A DNA stretch of 43,748 bases from an uncultured bacterium (GTDB lineage Bacteria > Verrucomicrobiota > Kiritimatiellia > RFP12 > UBA1067), in contig URIT01000009.1 in the NCBI GenBank assembly GCA_900547945.1, positions 1 through 43,748 on the forward strand, read 5' to 3'. The notes beneath the pieces were generated by a model. That model saw only the letters and a program-made list of their open reading frames with translations, did not search any database and was not told where the DNA came from. Shown piece by piece: positions 16,865-25,293 of this stretch (within the stretch, counting starts at the first letter, position 1; each line of letters begins with the position of its first letter). The translations under genes and the position numbers were made by a program.

Positions 16865-17818
16865 ATGTTCCGCTACATCGCCAGACGCCTCCTGGAGCTG
16901 GTTCCGACGACGTTCGGGATCCTCGTCCTGACGTTCGTGCTGTTCCACGTCGTGGGCGGGTCGCCCGCCCTCGCCGTCCTCGGCAAGAACGCGACGAAGG
17001 AATCGATCGCTGCGTTCAACGCGCGCTACGGCTACGACAAGCCGCTCCTCGTCAACACGGCGAAGGGGGCCTCGCCCTTCGATTCGCAGTTCTGCCGCTT
17101 CGTGGGGAACCTCGCGAAGGGCGACTTTGGCATCTCGACGCAGTACGACGAGCCGGTGGCGGACATCCTCGCGCGCGGCGTGGGGCCGTCGCTCTCCCTG
17201 ACCGTGCCGATTCTCGTGGGGGGGACGGTCGTCGCCCTCTCCCTTGCGCTCCTCTGCGCCGCGTTCCGGGGGGGCGTCCTCGACCGCGCCGTCCTCGTCG
17301 GCTCCACCGTCCTCATGAGCGTCAACTACGTCGTGTGGGTCCTCGCGGGGCAGTTCTTCCTCGCGTTCAAGGCGCGCCTCTTCCCCATCTGGGGCTACGC
17401 GGGCTGGACGTACCTCGCGCTGCCCGTCGTGATCGGCGTCGTCTCGGGGCTCGGCGTGGACGTGCGGTTCTTCCGCACGGCGATCCTCGACGAGATCTAC
17501 AAGCCCTACGTGCGCACGGCCCGCGCGAAGGGGCTCTCCGGCGCGGCGATCCTCGTGAGGCACGTGCTGCGCAACTCGCTCATCCCGATCGTCACCTACG
17601 TGTCCCTCGCGATCCCCTACCTCTTCACGGGCTCGCTGCTCCTCGAGAGCTTCTTCGGCATTCCGGGGCTCGGCAGCGTCTCCCTCAACGCCATCCACTC
17701 CGCCGACATGGCCGTGGTGCGGGCCGTCGTTGTCCTCGGCGCGCTCCTCTACCAGGGCGTCAACCTCGCGACCGACCTCTGCTACGCGGCCCTCGACCCG
17801 CGCGTGCGGCTGGGGTGA
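16865..17818 (+). CDS. ABC transporter permease, OppB/DppB type
   Basis: 317 residues with the peptide/oligosaccharide (Opp/Dpp) permease signature. N-terminal helix MFRYIARRLLELVPTTFGILVLTFVLFHVVGGSP is typical of DppB. GNLAKGDFGISTQYDEPV is the conserved periplasmic loop. About six membrane helices follow. The EAA loop that docks on the ATPase is YVRTARAKGLSGAAILVRHVLRNSLIP, and the LLLESFFGIPGLG segment follows. It should pair with the permease encoded at 19488. The binding protein and ATPases are not in the window. The gene immediately downstream (28 bases) encodes a GH31 glycosidase, which suggests that the substrate is a saccharide rather than a peptide (inference). Confidence 0.92.
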   Translation: MFRYIARRLLELVPTTFGILVLTFVLFHVVGGSPALAVLGKNATKESIAAFNARYGYDKPLLVNTAKGASPFDSQFCRFVGNLAKGDFGISTQYDEPVADILARGVGPSLSLTVPILVGGTVVALSLALLCAAFRGGVLDRAVLVGSTVLMSVNYVVWVLAGQFFLAFKARLFPIWGYAGWTYLALPVVIGVVSGLGVDVRFFRTAILDEIYKPYVRTARAKGLSGAAILVRHVLRNSLIPIVTYVSLAIPYLFTGSLLLESFFGIPGLGSVSLNAIHSADMAVVRAVVVLGALLYQGVNLATDLCYAALDPRVRLG

Positions 17819-17846
17819 GACTTTCAAAACGAATGGAGAACGAACG

Positions 17847-19487
17847 ATGAACAAGACACTTCTGGTTGCCTCGGCTTCAGGCCTTCTGGCCCTGTCGTCC
17901 CTCGCGGGCACGGCGACCGTCAAGATGAACCCCGGCGAGAACTGGTGGGGCGCGGCGAACTTCTTCGGCACGAAGATGCCGTTCACGGAGAAGACCGAGC
18001 TGCGCATCGACCTGCGGCGGGACAACTACCACAACCAGTGCGCGTCCCTCCTTGTCTCGGACCAGGGGCGCGTCGTCTGGGCGGACGCGCAGGCGCTCTT
18101 CACGCTGAAGGACGGCACGATCACCGTCGAGGCCGCCTCCGACGTCGTCGTCGAGAAGGCCGGCGCCTCCCTCCCGGAAGCCTACCGCCACGCGATGCGC
18201 AAGTGGTTCCCCGCGAGCGGCAGGATGCCCGACGCGCTCTTCTTCAGCGCGCCGCAGATCAACACCTGGATCGAGCTCACCTACCACCAGAACGAGAAGG
18301 ACATCCTCAAGTACGCGCAGTCCATGCTCGACAACGGCGTCCCGGCGGGCGTCCTCATGATCGACGACACCTGGCAGGCCGGCTACGGCGACTGGCGCTT
18401 CGAGCCCACGCGCTTCCGCGACCCGAAGGGCATGATGGACAGGCTCCACGCGATGGGCTACAAGGTGATGCTCTGGATGTGCCCCTATGTGGGCATGGAC
18501 ATCCCGGCCTTCCGCCGGATCGCCTGGGGCACGAACCCCGACGACGTGAAGGGCTATCCCGTCAAGGGCGGCTTCCTCGCCGAGAAGGGGAAGCGCCCCG
18601 CCGCCAACGGCCGCGTCGCGGCGAAGCCCTGCCACTGGTGGAACGGCATCAGCGCGTTCCTCGACTTCTCGCATCCGAACGCGAACGCCTGGTTCACGGA
18701 GACGCTGGACGGCCTCGTGCGCGACTACGGCGTGGACGGCTTCAAGCTCGACGGCGCCGACCTCACGGCCTACAACCTGGACACCTGCGAGGCGCTCGAC
18801 CCCAAGGCGACGAACGGCTCGCTCAACAACGGCTACGCCGCCTACGCGCTCAAGTACCCGTTCTGCGAGATCCGCAACCTCTGGCGCCTCCAGCAGATGC
18901 CCGTCGTCGTGCGCCTCCACGACAAGCCCCACACTTGGGAGGCCCTGCGCCGCATCACGGCCGACATGATCGCCGCCGGCCTCATCGGCCAGCCGTTCAT
19001 CTGCCCCGACATGGTGGGCGGCGGCGAGTGGACGACGTTCATCCCCGGCTCACCCTTCGAACCCGACCTCTTCGTGCGCAGCGCGCAGATCCACGCCCTC
19101 TGCCCGATGATGCAGTTCTCCGCCTCCCCCTGGCGCATCCTCGACGCCGAACGCCAGAAGATCGTGCGCGACACGGTCGCCCTGCGCCAGAAGTTTGCGC
19201 CGCTCTTCGTCGAGCTCGCGCGGAAGGCCGCCGTGGACGGCGAGCCGATCCTCCGCAGCCTCGAATACAACTATCCGAACCAGGGCTACGCCGCCGTCAT
19301 CGACGAGTTCATGATGGGGACGGACCTCCTCGTCGCGCCGCAGATGGACAAGGGCGCCGCGACGCGCACGGTCGTGGTGCCGCCCGGCACCTGGACGGCG
19401 GACGACGGCACGACGGTCGTCGGACCGAAGACGGTCACGGTCGCGACGCCCCTCTCCCGCCTCCCCCACTTCGTCCGCGCCAAGTAG
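17847..19487 (+). CDS. Glycoside hydrolase family 31 (retaining alpha-glycosidase), exported
   Basis: 546 residues, short for GH31 but with a full catalytic barrel. The start ATG follows TGGAGA by 11 bases and opens with a signal peptide (MNKTLLVASASGLLALSSLAGTA). After an N-terminal beta domain come GVLMIDDTWQAGYGDWRFEPTRF and GYKVMLWMCPYVG. The nucleophile is probably Asp302 in VDGFKLDGAD, and the acid/base Asp388 in ICPDMVGGGEW. The PDMVGG motif resembles the MYORG-like branch of GH31, which includes alpha-galactosidases, so alpha-galactoside cleavage is a possibility. The gene lies between two permease genes; its stop directly abuts the next ATG. Confidence 0.88.
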   Translation: MNKTLLVASASGLLALSSLAGTATVKMNPGENWWGAANFFGTKMPFTEKTELRIDLRRDNYHNQCASLLVSDQGRVVWADAQALFTLKDGTITVEAASDVVVEKAGASLPEAYRHAMRKWFPASGRMPDALFFSAPQINTWIELTYHQNEKDILKYAQSMLDNGVPAGVLMIDDTWQAGYGDWRFEPTRFRDPKGMMDRLHAMGYKVMLWMCPYVGMDIPAFRRIAWGTNPDDVKGYPVKGGFLAEKGKRPAANGRVAAKPCHWWNGISAFLDFSHPNANAWFTETLDGLVRDYGVDGFKLDGADLTAYNLDTCEALDPKATNGSLNNGYAAYALKYPFCEIRNLWRLQQMPVVVRLHDKPHTWEALRRITADMIAAGLIGQPFICPDMVGGGEWTTFIPGSPFEPDLFVRSAQIHALCPMMQFSASPWRILDAERQKIVRDTVALRQKFAPLFVELARKAAVDGEPILRSLEYNYPNQGYAAVIDEFMMGTDLLVAPQMDKGAATRTVVVPPGTWTADDGTTVVGPKTVTVATPLSRLPHFVRAK

Positions 19488-20390
19488 ATGGCGGCGGTCT
19501 GGACACTCTTCCGGCGTCTGAAACGGGGCGGTCGGCTCTGCCTCCTCGTCATCGCGGCGTACTTTGCGCTCGCGCTGTACGGGGAGGTGCAGTACCGCGT
19601 CGCGCGCGCGCGGGACGTCACGCCCGCCTACAACGTCGTCCGAGAGGACTGCCGCTACCTGCCGCCCCTCACGCACCGTGTACCCAAGGGTGGGACGGAG
19701 GCTGCGCGTTTCTTCCTCCTCGGCACGGACAACCTGGGGCGCGACGTCGCCGCGCGCCTCGTGCAGGGGGCGCGCATCGCGTTCCACGTGGGCATCATGA
19801 CCTCGCTCATCGCGATTCCGCTCGGCGTCTTCCTCGGCCTCCTCGGCGGCTACTTCGGCGGGAAGGTCGATTCGGTCGTCGTGTGGCTCTGCGCGACCGT
19901 CGCCTCCATGCCGGGGCTCCTCTTCATCCTCGCGATCTCGCTCGTCGTCGGGCAGGGGCTGCTCGGCATCTACCTCGGCATCGGCCTCACGACGTGGGTG
20001 GGGGTGTGCCGCACGATCCGCGCGGAGGTGATGAAGCACCGCGACCGGGCCTACGTGCAGGCCGCGCGCGTTCTCGGGTATTCGCATCTGCGGATCATGT
20101 TCCGCCACATCCTGCCGAACGTCGCGCACATCATCCTCATCCAGTTCTCGATCCGCTTCCCGGGGGCCGTCGCGACGGAGGTGTTCATCTCGTTCCTCGG
20201 CATCGGCGTGCAGGGCGAGCCGAGCTGGGGCATCATGATCAACAACGCCCGCCTCCGCCTCTGGCAGGGCATCTGGTGGGAGATGACGTTCGTCACGCTC
20301 GCGATCTTCACGCTCGTCCTCGTCTTCAACCACCTCGCGGACGAGCTGCGCGACCTCCTCGACCCCGCCCTCCGCAACGAAAGGGTCTGA
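19488..20390 (+). CDS. ABC transporter permease, OppC/DppC type
   Basis: 300 residues. It has the DppC layout: one N-terminal membrane helix, a periplasmic stretch with the conserved FLLGTDNLGRDVAARLVQGARIAFHVG, then five helices. The EAA loop is YVQAARVLGYSHLRIMFRHILPNVAHIILI, followed by FLGIGVQGEPSWGIMINNA and the terminal LADELRDLLDPALR, all standard for the family. The start codon directly follows the GH31 stop with no gap, so translation is coupled. It forms the second half of the membrane channel with the OppB-like protein encoded upstream of GH31. Confidence 0.93.
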   Translation: MAAVWTLFRRLKRGGRLCLLVIAAYFALALYGEVQYRVARARDVTPAYNVVREDCRYLPPLTHRVPKGGTEAARFFLLGTDNLGRDVAARLVQGARIAFHVGIMTSLIAIPLGVFLGLLGGYFGGKVDSVVVWLCATVASMPGLLFILAISLVVGQGLLGIYLGIGLTTWVGVCRTIRAEVMKHRDRAYVQAARVLGYSHLRIMFRHILPNVAHIILIQFSIRFPGAVATEVFISFLGIGVQGEPSWGIMINNARLRLWQGIWWEMTFVTLAIFTLVLVFNHLADELRDLLDPALRNERV

Positions 20391-20418
20391 TGGAGTGGAA
20401 AGGAAAGGACCGGGCAAA

Positions 20419-22284
20419 ATGAAACGGACGCTTGGATGCTGCTGCGCGGCGGCGCTTCTTCTGGCCCTCCCGGCGACGGGGACGTTCGGCCCCGTCGTCT
20501 GGTCGGCCGACGGCGGGGGCGTCTCGGCGACGTTCGGCGGCGCGACGTTCCGCGCGGCGAGTGCCGCGCCGACGACGGTGCTGGCCCGGACGGAGGACCG
20601 CGTGGAACTGGAACTCACGACGGCGGACGGCCCGGTGCGGGCCGTCTGGGCGCGCGACGCGGAGGGGGCGCTCACGCTCGCCCTTTCGGCGCCCGCCGAC
20701 CGGCGGATGACCCGTCCGCTCGACTATCCCGCCGGCTGGGAGACGCAGGCGGGCGACGACCTGGTCCTGCCGTTCGGCGAGGGCGTCTCCTATCCCGCCG
20801 CGGACCCGGCCGTGCGCTTCAACGGCACGCGCTACAACTTCGCCAACGGCATGCGCGCCGCGATGGGCTTCTTCGGCGTGGGGCGCGGCGGCGTCTTCGC
20901 GATGACGGGCGTGGAGAACGGCCTCGACGCCGCGCTCGTGTGCCGGACGAACGCGCCGTACCGGGCCGGCGTTTCCTGGCGTCCCGCCGCGGGGCGCTGG
21001 GGCTACGACCGGCGGCTGCGCTTCTTCTTCGGCACGTCCCTCGGCGCCGTCGCGGCGCCCTACCGCGCCTGGCGCGAACGGCAGGGGCGCGTGCGCACGC
21101 TCGCCGAAAAGGCGAAGGCGAATCCACGCCTCCGCGATTTCCCGGGAACGGCCGATTTCTGGCTGTGGGACGACAACAACCAGAACCGCCTCTACAATTG
21201 GCCGCTCGTGAAGGAATCCGCGCCGTACGACGTGCCGCGCCTCGCGACGGAGATGAAGGCGCTGGGCCTCGACCGCGTGCTGCTGAACGCCTTTGAGGGG
21301 CTTTCGGCGGCGGACTGCGCCGCGCTCGCGAAGCTCGGCTACCTCTCCGGCACGTACGACTGCCTGCGCGACATCTTCCATCCCGGTCTCGTGTCCGTGG
21401 CGAATCCGTCGAACTTCGTGCGCGCCGCGCGCTTCCTGCCGTTTGCAGACCGCGTTGCGCGCGTAAATGCGGATGGTTCATTCGCGCGCGCCTGGAGCAT
21501 CCCCGACAAGGCCGGGAAGATGCACCCGATGCACGCCCTCTGCGACATGCTCGCCCCCGAGATGTGCAGAACCCTGATTGCGCCCGACGTCGCGGCGCGC
21601 GGCTACACGTCGCGCCTCATGGACGTCCAGGCGGCGGGCGGCCCCGTGCCGTGCTTCTCCGCATCGCATCCCTGCACGGCGGCCCAGGCGCTGGAGGCCC
21701 TGCGCGCCGAACACCGTTACCTTGCGGACGACCTGGGGCTCGTCGTGGGCGTGGAGGTGGGGAACGAGCTGCTCGTCGACGCCTTCCACTATTCCGAAGG
21801 GCTCACGAGCTGCCCGCACGAATTCCGCAAGGCGCTCTGCTGGCGCTACAAGGACCGTGCGCTCTACGGCGACGAGATCCCCGAGGCGACGCGCACGCTC
21901 CTCCACAACCCCAAGTACCGCATCCCGCTCTGGGAGCTCGTCTACCACGACTGCACGGTGAGCTACTGGTACTGGGCCGACTCCACGCTCATGTATCCGC
22001 AGCTCGCGCCGCTGAAGGACGCCTTCTGCCGCCTCTGGGGCCTGCCGCCGATCTACTCGATGAACGTCGCGACCTGGAACAGGCTCAAGCACGAGGTGGC
22101 GGCCTCCTACCGGCGCGCCGTGCCGTCGGCGCGGGCGACGATGTTCAGCCGCATGACGGCGTTCGAGTACCTGACGCCCGACCGCCTCGTGCAGCGCACG
22201 ACGTTCGCGAACGGGCATGTCGAGACCGTCGATTTCCGTAGGCACTACGCGGACGTCATCGCCGTCGCCCCCGGCAATCCGTAA
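20419..22284 (+). CDS. Secreted GH101/GH129-like glycoside hydrolase (putative)
   Basis: 621 residues from ATG 20419, which has AAAGGA upstream and a signal peptide (MKRTLGCCCAAALLLALPATG); an in-frame GTG at 20395 is possible. The N-terminal 200 residues are a beta-sandwich, followed by a linker and a TIM-barrel-like half. FWLWDDNNQNRLYNWPLVK, GLDRVLLNAFEG, YLSGTYDCLRDIFHPG, SRLMDVQAAGGPVPCFSASHPC and GVEVGNELLVDAFHYSEG resemble the glycosidases related to GH101 (GH129 group), which release alpha-linked N-acetylgalactosamine from mucin-type glycans. Asp in LMDVQ and Glu in GVEVGNE are candidate catalytic residues. The assignment rests on motif resemblance and is moderate. It closes the folD-to-glycosidase gene run. 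Confidence 0.6.
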   Translation: MKRTLGCCCAAALLLALPATGTFGPVVWSADGGGVSATFGGATFRAASAAPTTVLARTEDRVELELTTADGPVRAVWARDAEGALTLALSAPADRRMTRPLDYPAGWETQAGDDLVLPFGEGVSYPAADPAVRFNGTRYNFANGMRAAMGFFGVGRGGVFAMTGVENGLDAALVCRTNAPYRAGVSWRPAAGRWGYDRRLRFFFGTSLGAVAAPYRAWRERQGRVRTLAEKAKANPRLRDFPGTADFWLWDDNNQNRLYNWPLVKESAPYDVPRLATEMKALGLDRVLLNAFEGLSAADCAALAKLGYLSGTYDCLRDIFHPGLVSVANPSNFVRAARFLPFADRVARVNADGSFARAWSIPDKAGKMHPMHALCDMLAPEMCRTLIAPDVAARGYTSRLMDVQAAGGPVPCFSASHPCTAAQALEALRAEHRYLADDLGLVVGVEVGNELLVDAFHYSEGLTSCPHEFRKALCWRYKDRALYGDEIPEATRTLLHNPKYRIPLWELVYHDCTVSYWYWADSTLMYPQLAPLKDAFCRLWGLPPIYSMNVATWNRLKHEVAASYRRAVPSARATMFSRMTAFEYLTPDRLVQRTTFANGHVETVDFRRHYADVIAVAPGNP

Positions 22285-22330
22285 GCAGCCGTTGGCCGTC
22301 CGGGGATGCCGCGTTTTTAGCCGACGAAGA

Positions 22331-22368
22331 ATCGCTACTTGAATAGCGATACGGGGAAATGCTATACT
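22331..22368 (+). promoter_or_regulatory. Hydrogenase operon promoter with inverted repeat over the -35
   Basis: TTGAAT (22339-22344), an 18-base spacer and TATACT (22363-22368) with an extended TG-C. The 7-bp inverted repeat ATCGCTA (22331-22337) / TAGCGAT (22344-22350) brackets and overlaps the -35, so it is a candidate repressor or activator site. The leader to the ATG at 22417 is about 40 bases. Confidence 0.6.
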
Positions 22369-22416
22369 ACAGCCGAATTGTGCAGAGAAGGTTTCCATTT
22401 GTGGAAGGGACATCGT

Positions 22417-22683
22417 ATGGACAAGATTCGCGTTGAAATCTGCTGCGGCACCGCATGCTACATTCTGGGGGCTTCGCGCCTCGTGGACCTCGAAGGGGAC
22501 TTGCCGCCCGAGATCCGGGAGCGGGTCGAGGTCGAGGCGCGGCCGTGCCTCAATTTCTGCGACGACGAGCGGCTCGGCGGCGCGCCCTACGTGCGCATCA
22601 ACGGCACGGAGGTCCTCTCGCAGGCGACGCCCGAGTCCGTCCTCCTGCGTCTGAGGGAGCTTTGCGGTGAGGAGGTCGCCTAA
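22417..22683 (+). CDS. NuoE/HndA-like [2Fe-2S] ferredoxin (thioredoxin-fold)
   Basis: 88 residues, the size of the C-terminal thioredoxin-like [2Fe-2S] domain of NuoE or HndA alone. Cysteines are arranged as CCGTAC near the N-terminus (residues 9-14) and CLNFC in the middle (C-x3-C), giving the four cluster ligands; PYVRINGTEVLSQATPESVLLRLRE is the conserved C-terminal segment. The ATG at 22417 is preceded by GGAAGGGA; an upstream in-frame ATG at 22339 overlaps the promoter and is unlikely. It ends directly at the hydrogenase start (TAA then ATG), so the two are coupled and it most likely passes electrons to or from the hydrogenase. Confidence 0.85.
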   Translation: MDKIRVEICCGTACYILGASRLVDLEGDLPPEIRERVEVEARPCLNFCDDERLGGAPYVRINGTEVLSQATPESVLLRLRELCGEEVA

Positions 22684-24108
22684 ATGCTGAACGGCGCCAT
22701 CTACATCCGCCGCGAACTGCTGATCCGGCTCGTGCGCGCCTTCGACGACGGGACGCTCCGGGAGGAACTGGACCGCATTCCCGTGAAGCTGCGTCCGAAG
22801 GACCTGCCGTCCTCGCGGTGCTGCATCTACCACGACCGCGCGGTGCTGAAGTACCGCCTCATGGCGCTCCTCGGCGTCATGCCCGAGGAGGAGACCGACG
22901 AGACGAAGACGCTTGCCGCCTACTTCGACGACATGGTGGCGCGCATCGGGGCGACGCTGGACGCGACGGCGGTCCCGGCGGAGGAGCCGCCCGTCGCGCA
23001 GCCGCCGCTCTCCGTCTGCGGCTGCGCCTGTTCGGCGTGCCCGGACGCGAAGATCGTCTCGACGCCGAACTGCCGGGGGTGCTTCTCGCGTCCCTGCACC
23101 TTCACCTGCCCGAAGAAGGCGATCACGGTCGTCAACGGGCAGAGCGTCATCGACGCGGCGAAGTGCATCAAGTGCGGCAAATGCATCGCGGCCTGTCCCT
23201 ACCACGCGATCGTGCGCACGACGGTGCCCTGCGAGGATGCGTGCCCCGTCAACGCGATCCGCAAGAACGAGGAGGGCGTGGCGGAGATCGACTTCACGAA
23301 GTGCATCTACTGCGGCAAGTGCTTCAACGCCTGCCCGTTCAGCGCGGTGATGGAGCGTTCGCAGCTCCTGGAGGTGCTGATGGCGATGAAGCGCGGCGTG
23401 AAGCTCGTCGCGATGGTGGCGCCGGCGGCCGACCGCCAGTTCCCCGGCAAGATCGAGCAGCTGCTCGCGGCGTGCGTCAAGGCGGGGTTCTCGGACGTGC
23501 TGGAGGTGGCGCTGGGGGCGGAACGGACGACCGAGCACGAGACGAAGGAGTTCATCGAGCGGATGGCGGCCGACCCCAAGGCGCTCATGACGACGTCGTG
23601 CTGCCCGGCCTACGTGAACCTCGTGAAGAAGCACCTGCCGTCCTTCCTGCCGCACGTCTCCACGACGCCGAGCCCGATGGTCTACGCGAAGGGCCTCGCG
23701 CGGGAGAAGCACCCCGATGCGAAGACGGTCTTCATCGGCCCCTGCGTCGCGAAGCGCGGCGAGGCGGTGGAGAAGGGCGTGGACTACGTCCTCTCGTTCG
23801 AGGAACTGGGGGCGATCTTCGCGGGCCGCAAGATCGACGTGATGGCGTGCGATCCCTGGCCGACGCCGCGTCCGGCGGCGGTCACGGCGCGCAACTTCGC
23901 GCGCAGCTGCGGCGTCACGGAGGCCGTCCTCGACGAGGCGACGAAGAAGATCCCCGGCTTCAGGCTCTGCGCGAAGCAGATCAGCGGCATCGACAAGAAG
24001 ACGCTCGCCCTCCTGAAGGTGTACGGCATGGGGAAGCTGCCGGAGAACTTCATCGAGGTGATGGCCTGTCCGGGCGGCTGCGTGAACGGCCCCTGCTCGC
24101 TGCGGTAG
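22684..24108 (+). CDS. [FeFe] hydrogenase, monomeric type (group B-like)
   Basis: 474 residues. The H-cluster signatures are L1 TTSCCPAY (303-310), L2 GPCVAKRGE (352-360) and L3 EVMACPGGCVNGPCS (458-472), with ligands C306, C354, C462 and bridging C466. Upstream lie two clear [4Fe-4S] ferredoxin motifs (CIKCGKCIAACP at 161-172 and CIYCGKCFNACP at 207-218). A further cysteine-rich segment runs from 112 to 142 (CGCACSAC...CRGCFSRPC). L2 lacks the usual Met before Pro-Cys, and L3 ends GPCS rather than GGGQP; these features fit the poorly studied group B enzymes. It either evolves H2 from reduced ferredoxin or has a sensory role. Maturases HydE, HydF and HydG are not in the window. Confidence 0.88.
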   Translation: MLNGAIYIRRELLIRLVRAFDDGTLREELDRIPVKLRPKDLPSSRCCIYHDRAVLKYRLMALLGVMPEEETDETKTLAAYFDDMVARIGATLDATAVPAEEPPVAQPPLSVCGCACSACPDAKIVSTPNCRGCFSRPCTFTCPKKAITVVNGQSVIDAAKCIKCGKCIAACPYHAIVRTTVPCEDACPVNAIRKNEEGVAEIDFTKCIYCGKCFNACPFSAVMERSQLLEVLMAMKRGVKLVAMVAPAADRQFPGKIEQLLAACVKAGFSDVLEVALGAERTTEHETKEFIERMAADPKALMTTSCCPAYVNLVKKHLPSFLPHVSTTPSPMVYAKGLAREKHPDAKTVFIGPCVAKRGEAVEKGVDYVLSFEELGAIFAGRKIDVMACDPWPTPRPAAVTARNFARSCGVTEAVLDEATKKIPGFRLCAKQISGIDKKTLALLKVYGMGKLPENFIEVMACPGGCVNGPCSLR

Positions 24109-24126
24109 CGTTGCGTTGGCGCGGAC

Positions 24127-24163
24127 AAAAAAGCGTTCCGGCCGAGGAGGTCGGCCGGAACGC
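24127..24163 (-). terminator. Rho-independent terminator of the outer-membrane protein gene
   Basis: A perfect 13-bp stem, GCGTTCCGGCCGA (24133-24145) with TCGGCCGGAACGC (24151-24163), and a 5-base loop. Read on the minus strand it is followed by six T (24132-24127), so it stops transcription from the minus-strand gene at 24184. It also lies 24 bases after the hydrogenase stop, but there is no T run on the + strand. Confidence 0.93.
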
Positions 24164-24183
24164 GGGGTGGAGGACAGGGGAGG

Positions 24184-25038
24184 TCAGAAACTGAACGTGG
24201 CGTTGACGCCGCCCCAGAGCAGTTGGCTCTTGCCACAGCCCATGTAGTCGAGGTGGCGCAGGGTGTGGGAGGGGATCCAGGTGTAGTTGATCTGGGCGCC
24301 GACGGAAACGTTCTCCGTGATCGCGTAGCTTGCGGCAAGCCCGATCGTCTGGTCGGTCAGTTCCGTTCCGGCGGATTCGTCCGTCACGTACTTGCTCCAG
24401 GCGTTGTCACCGAACCCGAGCGAGGCGGAGGGGGTGAGCGTCAGCCCCTCGACGGGCTCGAAGTCGTGCGCGAGGCCGAAGGAGAAGTAGACGGCCGAGG
24501 GGTCTTCGCCGTGCGCGGAGTTGTAGTTCCAGTAGACGGAGGCGCTGGGCGTGACGATCGGGTTGTTGTAGGCGACCGTCGCGTAGAGGTCCTGGTCGGA
24601 CGCGCCGTTGTTGTTCGGAAAGGTGTAGAAGATGTGCCCGACCTCGAAGTCGAAGTCCGCCAGGCTGACCGCATACGCGAGCGTGTAGTCGATCTCCTGC
24701 AGGCCGCACGCCCGGCGGCTGTTCGTCGCCGTGCCGCGCTTGTGCGTGAGATCATAGGACTGCCAGACGTTCGCCGAGAGGGCGCCCCAGTCGCCCAGGT
24801 CGTAGCCGAGCGTCACGGACGGCTGCCAGACGGGATTCCCGTTGCAGATCGTGCCGCGCCACACGTAGTCGCTCAGGACGTCCAGCGACACCTCGACGGA
24901 GAGGGGAAAGTCGTCCTTCTCCTCCAGGCTCGTCACTTCCTCCTTCGGCTTGGTTTCGGCACCGTCGGCGTAGACCGGCAATGCCGCAGCGACAAGGGAG
25001 AGGGCCACGAGGCCGCCCGTTGCTTTCATCATGTTCAT
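24184..25038 (-). CDS. Outer-membrane beta-barrel protein (TorF/Gcw_chp-like putative porin)
   Basis: 284 residues with a signal peptide (MNMMKATGGLVALSLVAAALPVYADG) and a short acidic linker. The mature part alternates polar and non-polar residues in barrel strands: VEVSLDVLSDYVWRGTICNGNPVWQPSVTLGYD, LSANVWQSYDL, IDYTLAYAV, FDFEVGHIFYTFP, ASVYWNYN. It ends in ATFSF, the aromatic C-terminus typical of proteins inserted by BamA. The DYVWRG plus double-strand opening resembles the TorF/Gcw_chp family of putative porins. The ribosome-binding site AAAGGA lies 8 bases before the ATG. The gene is monocistronic: promoter at 25087-25095, terminator directly after the stop. A GC hairpin (25066-25078) lies in its leader. 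Confidence 0.8.
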   Translation of the reverse strand: MNMMKATGGLVALSLVAAALPVYADGAETKPKEEVTSLEEKDDFPLSVEVSLDVLSDYVWRGTICNGNPVWQPSVTLGYDLGDWGALSANVWQSYDLTHKRGTATNSRRACGLQEIDYTLAYAVSLADFDFEVGHIFYTFPNNNGASDQDLYATVAYNNPIVTPSASVYWNYNSAHGEDPSAVYFSFGLAHDFEPVEGLTLTPSASLGFGDNAWSKYVTDESAGTELTDQTIGLAASYAITENVSVGAQINYTWIPSHTLRHLDYMGCGKSQLLWGGVNATFSF

Positions 25039-25086
25039 GGTCGTGTTCCTTTGGTTGGGTTGAAACCGCTTTTCGCGGATGCCGAT

Positions 25087-25095
25087 AGTTTAGCA
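25087..25095 (-). promoter_or_regulatory. Extended -10 (TGCTAAACT) of the outer-membrane protein gene
   Basis: On the minus strand TG-C-TAAACT lies about 50 bases before the ATG. A small hairpin CCGC/GCGG (25066-25078) follows in the leader. No -35 was identified. Confidence 0.4.
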
Positions 25096-25278
25096 GAAGT
25101 CGTGCCAAAGCGGGGAGGAGAATCTGTGGAAGGGAGAACGGCGAGACACGATGGCTTCCTCTTGACGATTTCTGTAATTGCGCGGGAACGTTCTTTCATG
25201 CTCTGTCCATGAGACACTTGTCACCGCTCAAATTCCACCGAAAGCCGGTCGGATGGTTCCCGCAAAAGGGCGTTTTTA

Positions 25279-25287
25279 TGCTATAAT
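25279..25287 (+). promoter_or_regulatory. Extended -10 promoter (TGCTATAAT), probably leaderless transcript
   Basis: TG-C-TATAAT ends 6 bases before the ATG at 25294, the same spacing as in front of abiEi, so transcription should begin at or next to the start codon. No Shine-Dalgarno and no clear -35 are present. Confidence 0.6.
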
Positions 25288-25293
25288 CGGACC

